Of a stretch of 64,000 bases of DNA, positions 1 through 11,696 are shown in pieces. The notes under the pieces were generated by a model. The model worked only from the letters and a program-made list of their open reading frames with translations, searched no databases and had not been told where the DNA came from. Each line of letters opens with the position of its first letter. Positions within the stretch are counted from its first letter, which is position 1. The stretch covers positions 434,001 through 498,000 of the forward strand of contig NW_026946363.1 of the NCBI RefSeq assembly GCF_035222375.1. The letters run 5' to 3'. Origin of the DNA: Podospora pseudocomata (lineage: Eukaryota; Ascomycota; Sordariomycetes; Sordariales; Podosporaceae). A program made the position numbers and the translations under genes.

Positions 1-268
1 TGAGGTGTGGGGCAAGCTCTGGATTCGAAGCAAGAGCTTGGATCTGAGGAGTCTGTAACAACTCGGTGAAGATGTATGTATTCGGGGCCGAAGTCGCGCG
101 GGAGATGAGGTCGGCGGCAGCGCGCGGGGAGGTGGCCGACTTGGTGAGTGCCAAGAAGGGCTACACAATAGGTGAGCAGGGTGCGGGGTGGGATACCATC
201 GATGTAATCATGCCTATGGCGATGACGAAACGTACCTCGAGGGCATTGAGAGCTTTTGCCTGTTCCAT
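1..268 (-). CDS. csn7: COP9 signalosome subunit 7 (PCI-domain protein), 5' part
   Basis: Only the N-terminal part is in the window; the rest lies beyond the left edge. Exon 1 is 268..236 (11 codons, MEQAKALNALE), followed by a GTACGT...GTGTAG intron (235..161), and exon 2 runs from 160 off the window. The joined frame gives PFLALTKSATSP and then YIFTELLQTPQIQALA, the conserved start of the Csn7/eIF3m-like PCI subunit. Csn7 is a scaffold subunit of the COP9 signalosome, which removes Nedd8 from cullins and so controls SCF ubiquitin ligases in nucleus and cytoplasm. The gene is divergent from the Cu-ATPase gene to its right, with about 1.9 kb between the two start codons. Identification rests on recognising the N-terminal motif; the PCI domain proper is not visible. 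Confidence 0.8.
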
Positions 269-2123
269 CTTGGAAATTGTCTGAAGAACTCCGAGATCCT
301 GCTTCAACCTGTCAAATCAGAAACACAGTCGGAGGTGGTGTTACTTGGGAATTCGGGAAAACGTTCAACAGATGATTCCTAACTCTTGGGTGGTTGAGAG
401 CTGGTGGTTGTAGCTGGAAGGCAGCCTTGCAGCTGCGAAGTCATGGTGGGGCTCAAACAGAGCTGTTGACAAACCTGGGGTAAGGCTGGGATTATGTTTT
501 GCGCTTGCCCCGCGCTGAACAAATGTGGCTTCCTGGTTGCACAACCACTGGCGTTTCGTGTTCCTGCATTACGAGCCCACTCAGGATACGTAACCACGAA
601 TAACTCCGCAGAAACGCAACAGGAGACATGTACCAGTCGAGCCATTTTGCAATTGTTGTCGTGCCACTTCCATTGGGCTTCTAGAAGATGACCCACCGTT
701 TTCTGACCTGAAGTTTAATGTGCAGGGGAATCCCACCGCAGGGTTTGACCTGCTACAAGCGGGAGAACGTCCGGATCGAAGCGGATCTTATCGACAAGAG
801 CAAGGGTTCTCGTGTCCACAGCTTCTGAATCCGCGACGTTGCCGAGAAGAGCGAGAAGAGTGCACAGTGCGCCTTGTCGCTTGGGTCTTTCCCAGGAACC
901 TCGTGCCGTCTCTCTTGTACCCGCATGTGCGTCAATATTCGACCGAACATCACGTACTAGAGACTGGCACAAGCTGCAGTTGATAAGACTATTGGATTTA
1001 TTGCTTCCTACGGGGCGGGCGGTGGGTGTGACCATTCAGACCGCTCAAAATAGATTGCAAGAGGACTGCCGTCTTCGACACTGACCGAATGGTGGCCAAG
1101 TTTTAGACCCCGCGTCTGTAACTGTTCTCGATCTGGCAGGTTCTTTCTGACTGTGTTGTGTCCCCCTGATCTTGAGGGGATGAAGAATCGCGTGAGCATG
1201 CCCGTATTTCGGCGTATTCATCCACCAAGGCTTGACCAGCATTCAGCGGGATGGAAAAGTCTCCCGTCCTCCCGGACGCAGTGGGTGTTCCTGGTGGCGC
1301 GGCACATCCATGCCCACCCAGGCTCCGAAGATCGAGAGACGTGCTCATTGTCACAGCCCGCACCTGAGCGGCTGGACACAGTACCAACTCGAATCCGGAG
1401 ACAGATCGTCAAACCTGCGGTGCCTGTTTTCAGCCCACCCTCCACGTGCAGGGGATCCCAATATATGCTGTATTTCCGCGTTGCTTGCGTCCATTCTAGC
1501 CAGAAGTTTGTAATACTTTCACTATAAAACAACCAATCTGGCCTCTGTGGCCTTGGAAACACTCGGCAGATATCGCTAGCAGCACTTACAATAACTAAAC
1601 GCAGTTAGTCGCATAGTGCGCCAAACACTGTATCACCATCCAACAGGGGCCTCCTTTGGGGACCACTGGGGACCGTCAACGCTGACAAACTCGGATCCGA
1701 CGCTGCCGCACTTTGCGATATCTGGCACTTTGCCTTCCTTTAACGCGCTCCTCTCCATTCATCAATCCTTCCATCTCATTTACCTTTGCCGTCGGGTACC
1801 GTTTCTTTTTTTTGCCTTGCCTTTCTTGTACATAAGCAGCCCGCCCCATCTCCGCGAGGTGGCCTCGTTACCTATGCGTTATCTTTGAACGGTCAAAGCA
1901 TTGTTTCACATCCACACTACTGTTCAAATGTTATAGCCTCCGAAGAAAACGAGTAAGACCGTGATCTCGGCGTCGCATTCGACCGGCCTGTTTCTCTCCA
2001 GAGTCGCAATCGATTTCCGAACTTCACCCTGGCCACCGAGTAGTTTTGTGGAGGAGGGAGGACGAGCACCTAACAACCTATTCACTACTCCAGTATTACA
2101 CGATATCGGGTGCCACCACTACA
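269..2123. other. Intergenic region between divergent csn7 and ccc2
   Basis: About 1.85 kb of presumed promoter and 5' leader sequence. Several ORFs of 60-125 codons exist on both strands but overlap each other, have no recognisable motif and no intron logic. No tRNA, repeat or mobile element was recognised. Confidence 0.5.
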
Positions 2124-5100
2124 ATGGCCCCTCCTCAATCACAGTCGCTATCAGCGCCCCCCGCGCACATGGCTACTACGACACTGAAGGTTGAGGGCAT
2201 GACGTGAGTAGTCATAGCGGTCCAAAACCGTGGTGCTGTGCTGGTCTCTAACTGTCTCCGTAGCTGTGGCGCATGCACCTCAGCCGTTGAAGCGGGCTTC
2301 AAAGGTGTCGATGGAGTAGGAAATGTGTCGGTCAGTCTGGTCATGGAAAGAGCGGTGGTTATGCACGACCCCCAAAGAATATCCGCCGAACAGATACGAG
2401 AAATCATCGAAGACCGAGGATTCGACGCCGAAGTACTATCTACAGACCTCCCGTCGCCGGTTGCGCCGCGCAACTCGTTTGGCGTATTTCCTACGGACGA
2501 TGGCCCGGCTATGATGGTCACAACGGTCAAGATCGAAGGGATGACGTGCGGCGCTTGTACATCTGCGATCGAAGGCGGGTTCAAGGACGTCTCCGGGGTA
2601 AAACACTTTAGCATCTCGTTGCTGTCAGAAAGGGCAGTGATTGAACATGACCCGGCGCTTTTGGCTGCTGAGGCGATTTGCGGGATCATTGAGGACAGGG
2701 GGTTCGATGCCGAGGTGTTGGAAAGTACGGAAAAGCAACAAGAGGCGGATGCGCTGGTGGACTCGGGCAAAACATCATCAACAGCCGCCACCACGACGGT
2801 TGCGATCGAGGGCATGACTTGCGGAGCGTGTACCTCGGCCGTGGAGGAAGGGTTCAAAAATCTGGACGGAATTCTGCGCTTCAACATCAGTCTGCTTGCG
2901 GAACGGGCAGTGATCACCCACGACCCAATAAAAATTCCAGCGGACAAGATCGCCGAGATCATTGAAGACAGGGGGTTTGACGCCAAGATTCTGTCAACGG
3001 TTTTCGAGTCTTCGGATTCATCAAGTGGAGGCTCATCAACCGCCCAGCTCAAAATTTATGGGAACTTGGACGCTGCGGCTGCTCAGGGGCTTGAGGAGAA
3101 GCTGTTGGCGCTGCCTGGCGTCAGCAGCGCAAAGCTTGCTCCGAGTTCATCTAGACTAACGGTTGTGCATAAGCCAAACGTCACAGGCTTGCGCGTGATC
3201 GTGGAAGCTGTCGAAAACACGGGTTTCAACGCCCTGGTAGCTGACAACGACGACAACAATGCACAGCTGGAATCACTCGCCAAGACCAAGGAGATCAACG
3301 AGTGGAGGCGCGATTTTAGGATCTCTCTATCGTTTGCAATACCAGTGTTCATCATCAGCATGATTCTACCCATGTGTGGGCCCCTGGACTTTGGGTCTAT
3401 CAGACTCATCCCGGGTCTCTATCTCGGCGACGTCATCTGCCTGGGTCTCACGGTGCCTGTTCAGTTTGGCATCGGCAAGCGATTCTACAAGTCAGCGTAC
3501 AAGTCTATGAAGCATGGCTCACCCACTATGGACGTGTTGGTCGTTCTGGGTACATCCTGCGCCTTCTTCTTTAGTGTCATGGCCATGTTGGTTTCGATCC
3601 TCATGCCTCCACACACTAGGCCAGCCACCATCTACGACACCAGTACCATGCTTATCACTTTCATCACACTTGGTCGCTTCCTGGAGAACCGCGCAAAGGG
3701 TCAGACTTCCAAGGCTCTGTCCCGGCTGATGTCGCTGGCCCCATCTATGGCTACCATTTACGCTGACCCCATCGCTGCGGAAAAGGCTGCTGAAGGGTGG
3801 AACAAGGAAACATCTGCTGGTGACGCAAACCAGCCCCTGGATGGTTCTGCCGCTGAAGAAAAGGTCATTCCTACTGAGCTTATTCAAGTGGGAGACATTG
3901 TCATTCTCCGACCTGGTGACAAGATCCCCGCAGACGGTACCCTGGTCAGGGGTGAGACCTATGTTGACGAAAGCATGGTCACCGGCGAGGCGATGCCTGT
4001 GCAAAAGACCAAGGGCAGCAACGTGATCGGTGGAACCGTCAACGGCCATGGGCGTGTCGATATTCGCGTCACCAGGGCCGGCCGTGACACCCAGCTCAGT
4101 CAAATCGTCAAGCTTGTCCAGGACGCGCAGACCAGCCGCGCTCCTATCCAGCGTTTGGCTGATCTCCTTGCTGGTTACTTTGTTCCTAGCATTCTGTTCC
4201 TTGGTCTCATGACGTTCCTCGTCTGGATGATCCTCAGTCATGTCTTGTCCCACCCGCCTCAAATCTTCCTGGAGGAGGCCAGCGGCGGCAAAATCATGGT
4301 CTGTGTCAAGCTCTGCATCTCGGTTATCGTCTTTGCCTGCCCTTGCGCCCTCGGCCTTGCCACTCCCACCGCCGTCATGGTCGGAACCGGCATTGGCGCT
4401 GAGAATGGCATTCTCGTTAAGGGCGGCGCGGCTCTCGAGACCACCACCAAGATTACCCAGGTTGTTCTTGACAAGACGGGTACCCTTACCTACGGCAAGA
4501 TGAGCGTGGCCAAGACGACCATCGTCTCCGCATGGGAAAACAATCAATCCCTCCGCCGTCTCTGGTGGACCATTGTTGGTCTTGCCGAGATGGGCTCCGA
4601 GCACCCAGTAGGCAAAGCCGTCTTGGGCGCCTGCCGCACCGAACTCGGTCTCGGACCCGAGGGCACAATCGAGGGCAGCGTCGGCGACTTCACAGCAGCT
4701 GTTGGGAAGGGCATCAGCGCGCTCGTCGAGCCGGCCGTCGGTGGAGAAAGAAAACGGTATCAAGTCCTCGTGGGCAACGTGAAGTTCTTGAGAGAAAACA
4801 ACGTTGATGTCCCCGAGTCGGCTGTTGAAGCCTCGGAGAAGATCAACACCGCAGCCAACTCTTCCTCCTCTTCCTCCCCTTCCTCACCCGCCCCCGTCCG
4901 TAAAGCTCAAGCAGGCACAACCAACATCTTCATCTCCATCAACGGCTCCTACTCTGGCCACTTGTGCCTTTCCGACACCATCAAGGAAAACGCCGCCGCC
5001 GCCATCGCAGTCCTCCACCGCATGGGTGTCAAAACCGCCATGGTAACCGGCGACCAGCGCCCCACCGCCCTTGCTGTCGCAGCCGCGGTTGGGATCCCCC

Positions 5101-5699
5101 CCGCGGACGTCTACGCTGGCGTGTCGCCCGATCAGAAGCAAGAAATCATCAGACAGATTCAGGATTCAGGGGAGGTGGTCGCCATGGTGGGAGACGGCAT
5201 CAACGACTCACCTGCTCTTGCCACGGCGGACGTCGGCATCGCCATGGCTTCTGGTACGGACGTGGCGATGGAAGCGGCCGATGTGGTCCTCATGCGGCCC
5301 AACGACCTGATGGACATCCCTGCTGCTTTGCACCTTGCGAGAACGATCTTTAGGAGGATCAAGATGAATTTGTTGTGGGCGTGCATGTACAATGCTGTTG
5401 GGTTGCCGTTTGCGATGGGGTTGTTTTTGCCGCTGGGGTGGCATCTGCACCCTATGGCTGCGGGGGCGGCGATGGCGGGGAGTAGTGTTAGTGTGGTGGT
5501 TAGTTCGCTGTTTTTGAAGTTTTGGAAGCGGCCGAGGTGGATGGAGGAGGGTGGGCTCAAGCCGAAGGGGGTAGTGGAGAGGATGGGTGATGGGATTGTG
5601 AGTGGGATGGAGGGGTTGTTGGGGGTTTTCATGGGGAGGAAGGGGGCTAGAGGGGAGGGGTATGTGCCGTTGGATGATTTGGAGAATGGGGGGCGGTAG
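2124..5699 (+). CDS. ccc2: Copper-transporting P1B-type ATPase (Ccc2/ATP7 type)
   Basis: Pumps Cu+ from the cytosol into the late Golgi to load secreted cuproenzymes. Exon 1 2124..2203, intron 2204..2263 (GTGAGT...TAG), exon 2 2264..5699; 1171 residues. The splice rebuilds the first metal-binding motif GMTCGACT. Three heavy-metal domains carry CxxC at about residues 28, 122 and 213; a fourth HMA-like fold (about 288-360) has no CxxC. The ATPase core is complete: actuator TGE at 600, intramembrane CPC at 719, phosphorylated Asp in DKTGTLT at 763, SEHP at 805 and GDGIND at 1003. A Ser-rich insert (about 885-900) sits in the nucleotide-binding domain. The 5' exon ATG is the natural start because the ORF downstream begins mid-motif. 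Length and architecture fit the fungal Ccc2 family; assignment is firm, the Golgi location is inferred from the family. Confidence 0.96.
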
Positions 5700-6746
5700 G
5701 GTATGAGAGGGAAGGGTTGATGTTTGATAGGTACCTTACCGGGCATAAGGGAGGGGCGTTGGCATACCAGGAGGTTTAGTTTTCCTTGCTTCCCTGTGTT
5801 TTGTTCTGTTGTCCTTTGGTTTTGATAGTGAGAGGTAGAAATGTTGTTGTTGAATTCCCTTTTTTTTTTGTTTATGGTATTTTGTTCATTTGCTTTGGTT
5901 TTGAGACGTAGTGCCGTATTTATATACCCTCTTTTTGAACGTTGAGCAATGCTCGTCTGCGGTCGTGTCGTGTATTTGCTCGAATCGATGTTAAAGTATC
6001 GTTGTCTCGTTCGAGCAGTTGCGATAGTCTTCGAGAAAGGAACCAACCTATTTAAATAACATTAACGGGAGCGGTGACGGTAAAGAGTGATCCTTTCTCG
6101 GAAATAAACCAGAGGACAAGACTGCAAAACCAAGCACAGGAGCAACAGTGACAGGTGTGACGAGTTTTACAAACGCGCAACCTGTTCAGATAGGAAAGAC
6201 AAGTGTGCCGTCATCCCCACCCTCCCTGCAGTTCAGCATGCCTCGTGTGCAAAGGATTTGACACAGTGGCGTCTTTAGAGCTGGGTGGTGGGTATGGGGA
6301 AGTGGAATGCGGTTATCTGTTGTGGCTGATGGCCTAACGACTCGACAGTAACCCGTGGGCAAGGCAAATATAGGAGAGAACTTCTGACACTCAGAGGGCA
6401 ACAGTAAAGATAGCTATCAGGGTATACGCACGAGATAATGAGATATTATATGTAACAGTGATACATGCCAGCCATACACAAGCCCTAGCTAAACCACTAC
6501 CACGTGACAACCGTCCGGAGAACTATTCTACGCAAAGATGGCTTTTTGTGTGTGCCTGATGAGCCAATATAAAAATGACCTCCATTGCAGGAACCGCGAG
6601 AAAGAAATAAAAATAACGACACGAAAGCGAAAAACAAACAGCAACCAGATTCCAATTGCAAAACTAAACAACCCACGCACCCACCCTTTTACAAACTGTG
6701 AGACAACCCAACGCCATATCGACTATGCCTTGGCAGATCTCCCCCT
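5700..6746. other. 3' intergenic region between convergent genes
   Basis: Convergent region between ccc2 (plus) and the chromodomain gene (minus). It presumably holds both 3' UTRs. ORFs here are short and low-complexity; nothing else was recognised. Confidence 0.5.
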
Positions 6747-8130
6747 TCACCCCGGCCGCCCCACGGGCTTTTTTGCCGGCGCAACCTTCTTCACGGCCTT
6801 CGCCTTGCCCCTACCCTTAGCAGGGGCCACCTTCTTTTCGGCTGCTGGCTTCTCCGCCTTCTCCTTCTTGGGTGCTGATACCTTGACGGCAGCATCCGCA
6901 GCCTTGGTCTTCTTTTGGCTCTTCTCAAACTCACGGACTAATTCTTCGGCTCCTTTGAGGTTAGACCTGGGCTCCCAGGTGTTTTCATTTTCGGGATAGC
7001 CCTTCCACTTGACGAGGAACTTGTGAGCCTTGGTCTTGTCGTCGATTCTCGAGTCACGGATGGCTTCGACTTCGTAAACCTCTTCAGAGGCGACGCCAGA
7101 TGTGTCCTTCTTGGGACGACCGCCCTTGTTCTTGGGCTTAGTGGTGGCCTTCTCCTTCTTCTCAGTAGAGGGCTGTGACAATATATACACGTAGGAGGCA
7201 TTACTTACAGCGGGCCCCTTGGGACGACCACGAGTAGGCTCCTTAGCAGCCTTAAGTGAGAGTCGCGCACTGGCGGCCTTGCCTGCAGTACGGGCAGGCC
7301 TTCCGGCACGACCACGCTTTACCGCTGGTGTCGTTTCAACTTCAGCTTCAGCTTCAGGAGACGTCTCGGCCTCGGTCTCGATCTCTTCAGCCTTGCGCTT
7401 ACGGCCTGTGCTGTGGCTGGCGCTCTTAGGACCCGCACTGTTCTTAGCAGATTTGGGCGTAGCAGAAGACTTGCCAACACTCTGGGTTGAACGAGGAGTC
7501 TTCGCAGCCGGTGTCGACTTGGCGGGCGTCTCGGAAGAAGTCCCAGTAGAGGATCTCAAAGGGCGGCCCCGCTTTTTCGACGGGGAAGGCGCGAGTTTAT
7601 CATCGAAGAGACCGGCACCCAAGCCCATATCGGCTTCTGGAAGGGCGGGCGGCATGGTGAACTGCTCGTTTATGATGAGATCCTCTTCTTCATGAAGGTT
7701 GACCACAGTCGGGCCAGCACCACCGGCGAAATCGAGAGCGATTGAGCTCTCTCTTGAGTATGAAACCTCAACAGACCTGCAATGCGAGTTAATAATTGGG
7801 TCAAAATATAAAACAATTAAACATGAGACGGACAAGTGAGGGTGGGTGAGTGAGTGAGTGACGGGGTTTGGACCGCCAAATGAGCGACTTGTGAAAGTAG
7901 TGAAAACTACATGGACTTGCCAAAGTCGCCTCGTGATTTGGGGGGAAAGAGAGGAGTGGCAGGGTTGTGGGTGCTTGTCGCGAGCTGCTTGTACCAAAAA
8001 CCCAGCGAAACTGAGGGAAGGCACAACACGACAAGGGTTTACAGGTGAGATGCCTGGTCACTTACTCTTGCAAGTCGCTTTGGATCAATTGGAGAGGAGC
8101 ATCCTCCATGTAGTCATCCACGAACGACAT
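6747..8130 (-). CDS. AT-hook and chromodomain protein (HP1-like chromatin reader)
   Basis: Exon 1 8130..8066 (MSFVDDYMEDAPLQ...), intron 8065..7777, exon 2 7776..7209, possible 36-nt intron 7208..7173, exon 3 7172..6747. The product is 352 residues, or 364 if the 36-nt piece stays. The N-terminal half is rich in S/T/K with repeated GRP cores (KKRGRPL, AGRPAR, TRGRPKG, GGRPKK), which are AT-hook-like minor-groove binders. A chromodomain lies near residues 250-310: EVYEVEAI, then HKFLVKWKGY with NTWEP, so the aromatic cage residues Y, W and W are visible. A Lys/Ala-rich tail ends in KKPVGRPG. No chromoshadow domain is apparent, so this is not canonical HP1. The chromodomain protein of the Neurospora HCHC silencing complex is one possible relative, but I cannot confirm it. 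Role inferred: binding methylated histone H3 in heterochromatin. Confidence 0.88.
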
Positions 8131-8782
8131 TGTGACAGCTGTCTAGTGATGGCTTATGGTGATGGGCTATTCTACGCTTCGTCGTGACTTGGAAGACAGG
8201 CGGCCTTGGAAGTGAAAGTGTAAGTGAGCTCTAGACCAACCAGCGCGTCGAACAAAAAGGCGCTGTGAGAGGGTGTCAGTAAAATGAGCCAAAAATCATA
8301 AAAATCGCAGAAAAATTTTCAGATATGAATCATACCTCGTAGATGAAGAAAATTCAACGATTTCTTCGACTTTTGCGATGCGGCGGCGCGTTGTATGTTC
8401 TGGAGAATGGTATAATGTAAACACGTTGTTTGGGGTTTGGGTAAGATGTTGCAAAGTTCCCGGGTTGCGGTTGGCTTTGTTTGCCGTATTAGGTAAGGTT
8501 AATAATTTCTTATTAGCAGCTGCCATGCCTACATGGGCCAACAGTACTATTAGCGGGTTTAGCATGCAATGCTGTTAGTGCAGAGAACTTGAGCAATATC
8601 ATCCGATAATCAATGGAAGCAAGAGAGCATCGACAGGCAAAGCAACGTCATTTTCTTAACTTGTGAGAGAGCCAGCGAAAGAATGTAAATTTGCAATCTC
8701 CCACCCAACTTACAAAACAAGCAGCTATGTCTCGCTACAGTCGCTCTGCCTATCTTACAAACATTGGCACCCCATCAGTTAT
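8131..8782. other. Intergenic region upstream of the chromodomain gene
   Basis: Promoter and leader of the chromodomain gene plus the 3' UTR of the methionyl-tRNA synthetase gene (both minus). No other feature recognised. Confidence 0.5.
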
Positions 8783-11077
8783 CTAAATCTTCTCCCTCCT
8801 CTTCGCCTCTTCACACACCAAGACCTCTCCCTTTCTCTTTTTCTTGCCTCCAAACTTCAGCTCCCACATCTTTGCCTTCTCGGGCCAGATACGTTCAAAC
8901 AAGGCCTCCACCTCCTCCCACTTCCCAACCTCATGTCCCGGCTTTATCGGTCCCTGATCCCCAAGCCAATCCTTCTCAAGTCTTCCTGTAGGCCGTTCCA
9001 CTCCGAGCACCTCGTAAAGCGACTCTACAGTCTTAGGAATATAAGGCTCTAGCATCCTCACCACCAAGTATACCAGATTGATCCCCACCTCCAAAACAGC
9101 CTGCCGCTCACATGTGTCCGTCAACATAACCCTGTTACTGACCAGGTCCAAGAGAGCAATGCCTCCACAAGTTAACTCCAGAGTTGTCATCAAGCCACCC
9201 CTCAACTCCGAGTTTTCAAGCTGGGTAACGTACTGCACCAGTAGCTTGTGTACACCTCCGTTGAAGCGCTTAATCGTCTGTCCCATAGACGAAAGCAGTG
9301 GCCCATTGATATGATCGTGGCTGTGAGGCACCACACCGTTGAGATCCGTGAGGACTTTGCGGACCAGTCTCCCGATCTTACCGACAAAAAGTTCATTGTG
9401 GACCTCGACCAGCCTGTCCCAGGTGAAATCCGTGTCTTCCATGCCCTCAGGGCGGGACTGGAGGAGGAAGAATCGAAAGACATCAGCCGAGAGGCCAGTT
9501 TGCTGAGCATTGTCGCCAAATACCCCCACCCCAAGGGATTTAGAGAATCTGCCGCCCTGGTAGGTGAGAAATCTTGTTGAAGCGATGTGGCGAGGAGCTG
9601 TGTAGGGAGGATCCAAGGGAAGTAGCGTGGCAGGAAACAAGATCCCATGGAAGAAGATGTTGTCTGCGCCGAGAAACTGGGATAGCCGAACGCCTACATC
9701 CGACTTGGGTGTGTTATCACCAGGTTTGTAGAAAGAGCTGTCGTTGTCGTCGTGGCTTTTCATGGCGATGGGTGTCGAAGGCCGCCACCACGCCCTCCAG
9801 CTTTCCCCTTCCATCCCACTTGCCGTGATGGAAATATATCCGAGCAACGCATCCCACCACGGATAGAAAACTTTCCCGTCGAACCCTGCCAACCGCCCGG
9901 GCACCGGTGTTCCCCAGTCCAGTCCATCCCTTGTTATACATATAGAAGAGTTCCCATTGATTTCCTTCGCGTTTACCAACCAATTCTCTCCTTGTTCCTT
10001 AGCCTGGTTCTCGAGCAACGGGCCATGAATGTCAAGTTTCAAAAACAAGTGCTTGCTCGGCCTTAGTGCTGGCCTTCCCCCGTGGATCTTACACTTCGGC
10101 TCAACCAACTCCGTAATGTCAAAAACCCAGTCACAATCCCCACACTGGTCACCTACCGCCCCCCCAGCCAAAGCTGTCAGCAACTCTGCATCTCAAGGTG
10201 AGCATCTCAAAAAAAAAAAAAACGTACCTCTCGCCTCCTCGCAGCCACACTCCGGGCATGTCCCCTCCACCAACCGATCAAACACAAACCCTTTACACTG
10301 CTCACACCAAAGCTGTTCCGAATCCCTGATCTCAATCAGCCCTTCTTCCCACAACTCTTTGAAGATGTCGTGTGTGATTTCCGTGTGCCGGTCATTCGTC
10401 GTCCGTCCAAAGATGTCGAAGCTGATATTGAACCACTCGTACACGTCCTTGTGGATCTTATAATACTTGTCACACAACTCTTGGGGCGCAACGCCTTCCT
10501 CGCGTGCCCGGAGGGAGGTTGTAGTGCCGAACTCGTCCGTTCCTGTCCATTGCAACATTTGTCATCAGCAGTTTGTCAGACGGTCGAGAGGGAAAACAGG
10601 CAACACAACCAACTCCCCAGATGACATCCCTACCATCAACTCATTTTTGGCCTATAAAAAAAAAAAAAAAAAAAAAAAGAGGAACCGAGAAGCAGGCAAG
10701 ACATTGAAAGAGGAAGATAAAAAACAAGACTTCGCCGTCCCACAGCCAAAGCCTGGACCAACCGTCCACTCCTCCGGCTTCCCAACCCGAGGAAAAGGGA
10801 AAAGATGATACCGTGAAAAAGGAGACCAACTCAAAATAAAGAGAAGATCTCAAAAACAAAAACAGATAAGCAAGAACAGAGATAACTCACCTCCCACAAA
10901 AAGCACATTCCCCCCCCTCCCCCTCCAAAACCTCGCAAACACATCCGCCGAGAGCACCGACCCGATAATATTCCCCAAGTGCGGGACATTGTTCACATAA
11001 GGGAGCGCCGAAGTGACCAAAATATTGCGCTCGCCCGGCTTGGGGAGCGGCAACACTTTCTCCTGTTTGGACACCAT
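8783..11077 (-). CDS. mes1: Methionyl-tRNA synthetase, cytosolic type
   Basis: Charges tRNA-Met with methionine. Exons 11077..10891, 10542..10228 and 10185..8783; 634 residues. The HIGH-equivalent motif is PHLGN at residues 32-36, inside the class I opening [17 protein letters not shown]. The splice at intron 1 restores VGGTDEFG; intron 2 joins CEEA to [10 protein letters not shown] next to a CxxC zinc knuckle (CEQCKG, CPECGC, CGDCD). The KMSKS loop reads RFSKS at about 380-384. A helical anticodon-binding region follows ([15 protein letters not shown]). It lacks the N-terminal GST-like domain of yeast Mes1 and a C-terminal EMAP domain, so it is a compact form. Intron 1 (348 nt) and intron 2 carry long A runs on the plus strand (T in the transcript). 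Start chosen at the ATG that directly precedes the conserved Rossmann entry. Confidence 0.94.
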
Positions 11078-11696
11078 TTTCTTTGAAAAGGACAAATTGA
11101 AATTGGTTCTTGATGAGAAAGAAAACAAAAAAAAAAAAAAAAAAAAACAGATGGGGTATCAAGTAGTTGAAGTGGCAGTAGTGGTGTGGTCTGTTGCCAA
11201 TATAGGTAAGTGACAGTTCCTTCAAGCTGGAGATGGGGTTTTATACACACCCATCAACACATTGTGCCTAGGCAACGCCCTCGAAAGAGAAAAAACCTGC
11301 ATGACCCATCCCGAAAGTTCGAGACAAGGTCACACACACATACAATCGTGCAAACGCCCTCCATTCTCGTTTGATCTCGAACCTCGCATTGTCAAATCAC
11401 AGAATTTCTTTAATCCGTTTGCTCTACCCCCAAAACACCAATCAACCAGTTTTGCCATCATATCGGAGCCTGGGTAGGTACACTTTGATACCATTTCTTC
11501 ATCAAAAATAGTTACTTCTTATATTTCCACGCTATGTGCAACGCTCAAGCCCATAAACCAACTGCTCCACGCTTCCTCATTAACACCTCCCGGAGGCCTT
11601 CATAACCGCTAGAGCATCCAGAAAAGCCTCCTATTCCTCCTCCTTCAACCCCACCAACTTATCCTCCAACCCCTGTATCTCATACTGAGCTGCAAT
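11078..11696. other. Intergenic region upstream of methionyl-tRNA synthetase
   Basis: Promoter/leader of the synthetase gene and 3' UTR of the amidase gene. It holds a run of about 19 A at 11129-11147. Nothing else recognised. Confidence 0.45.

Noticed and set aside
3519-4763. 414-codon antisense ORF
   Set aside because: It is the shadow of the copper ATPase coding strand; no motif of its own.
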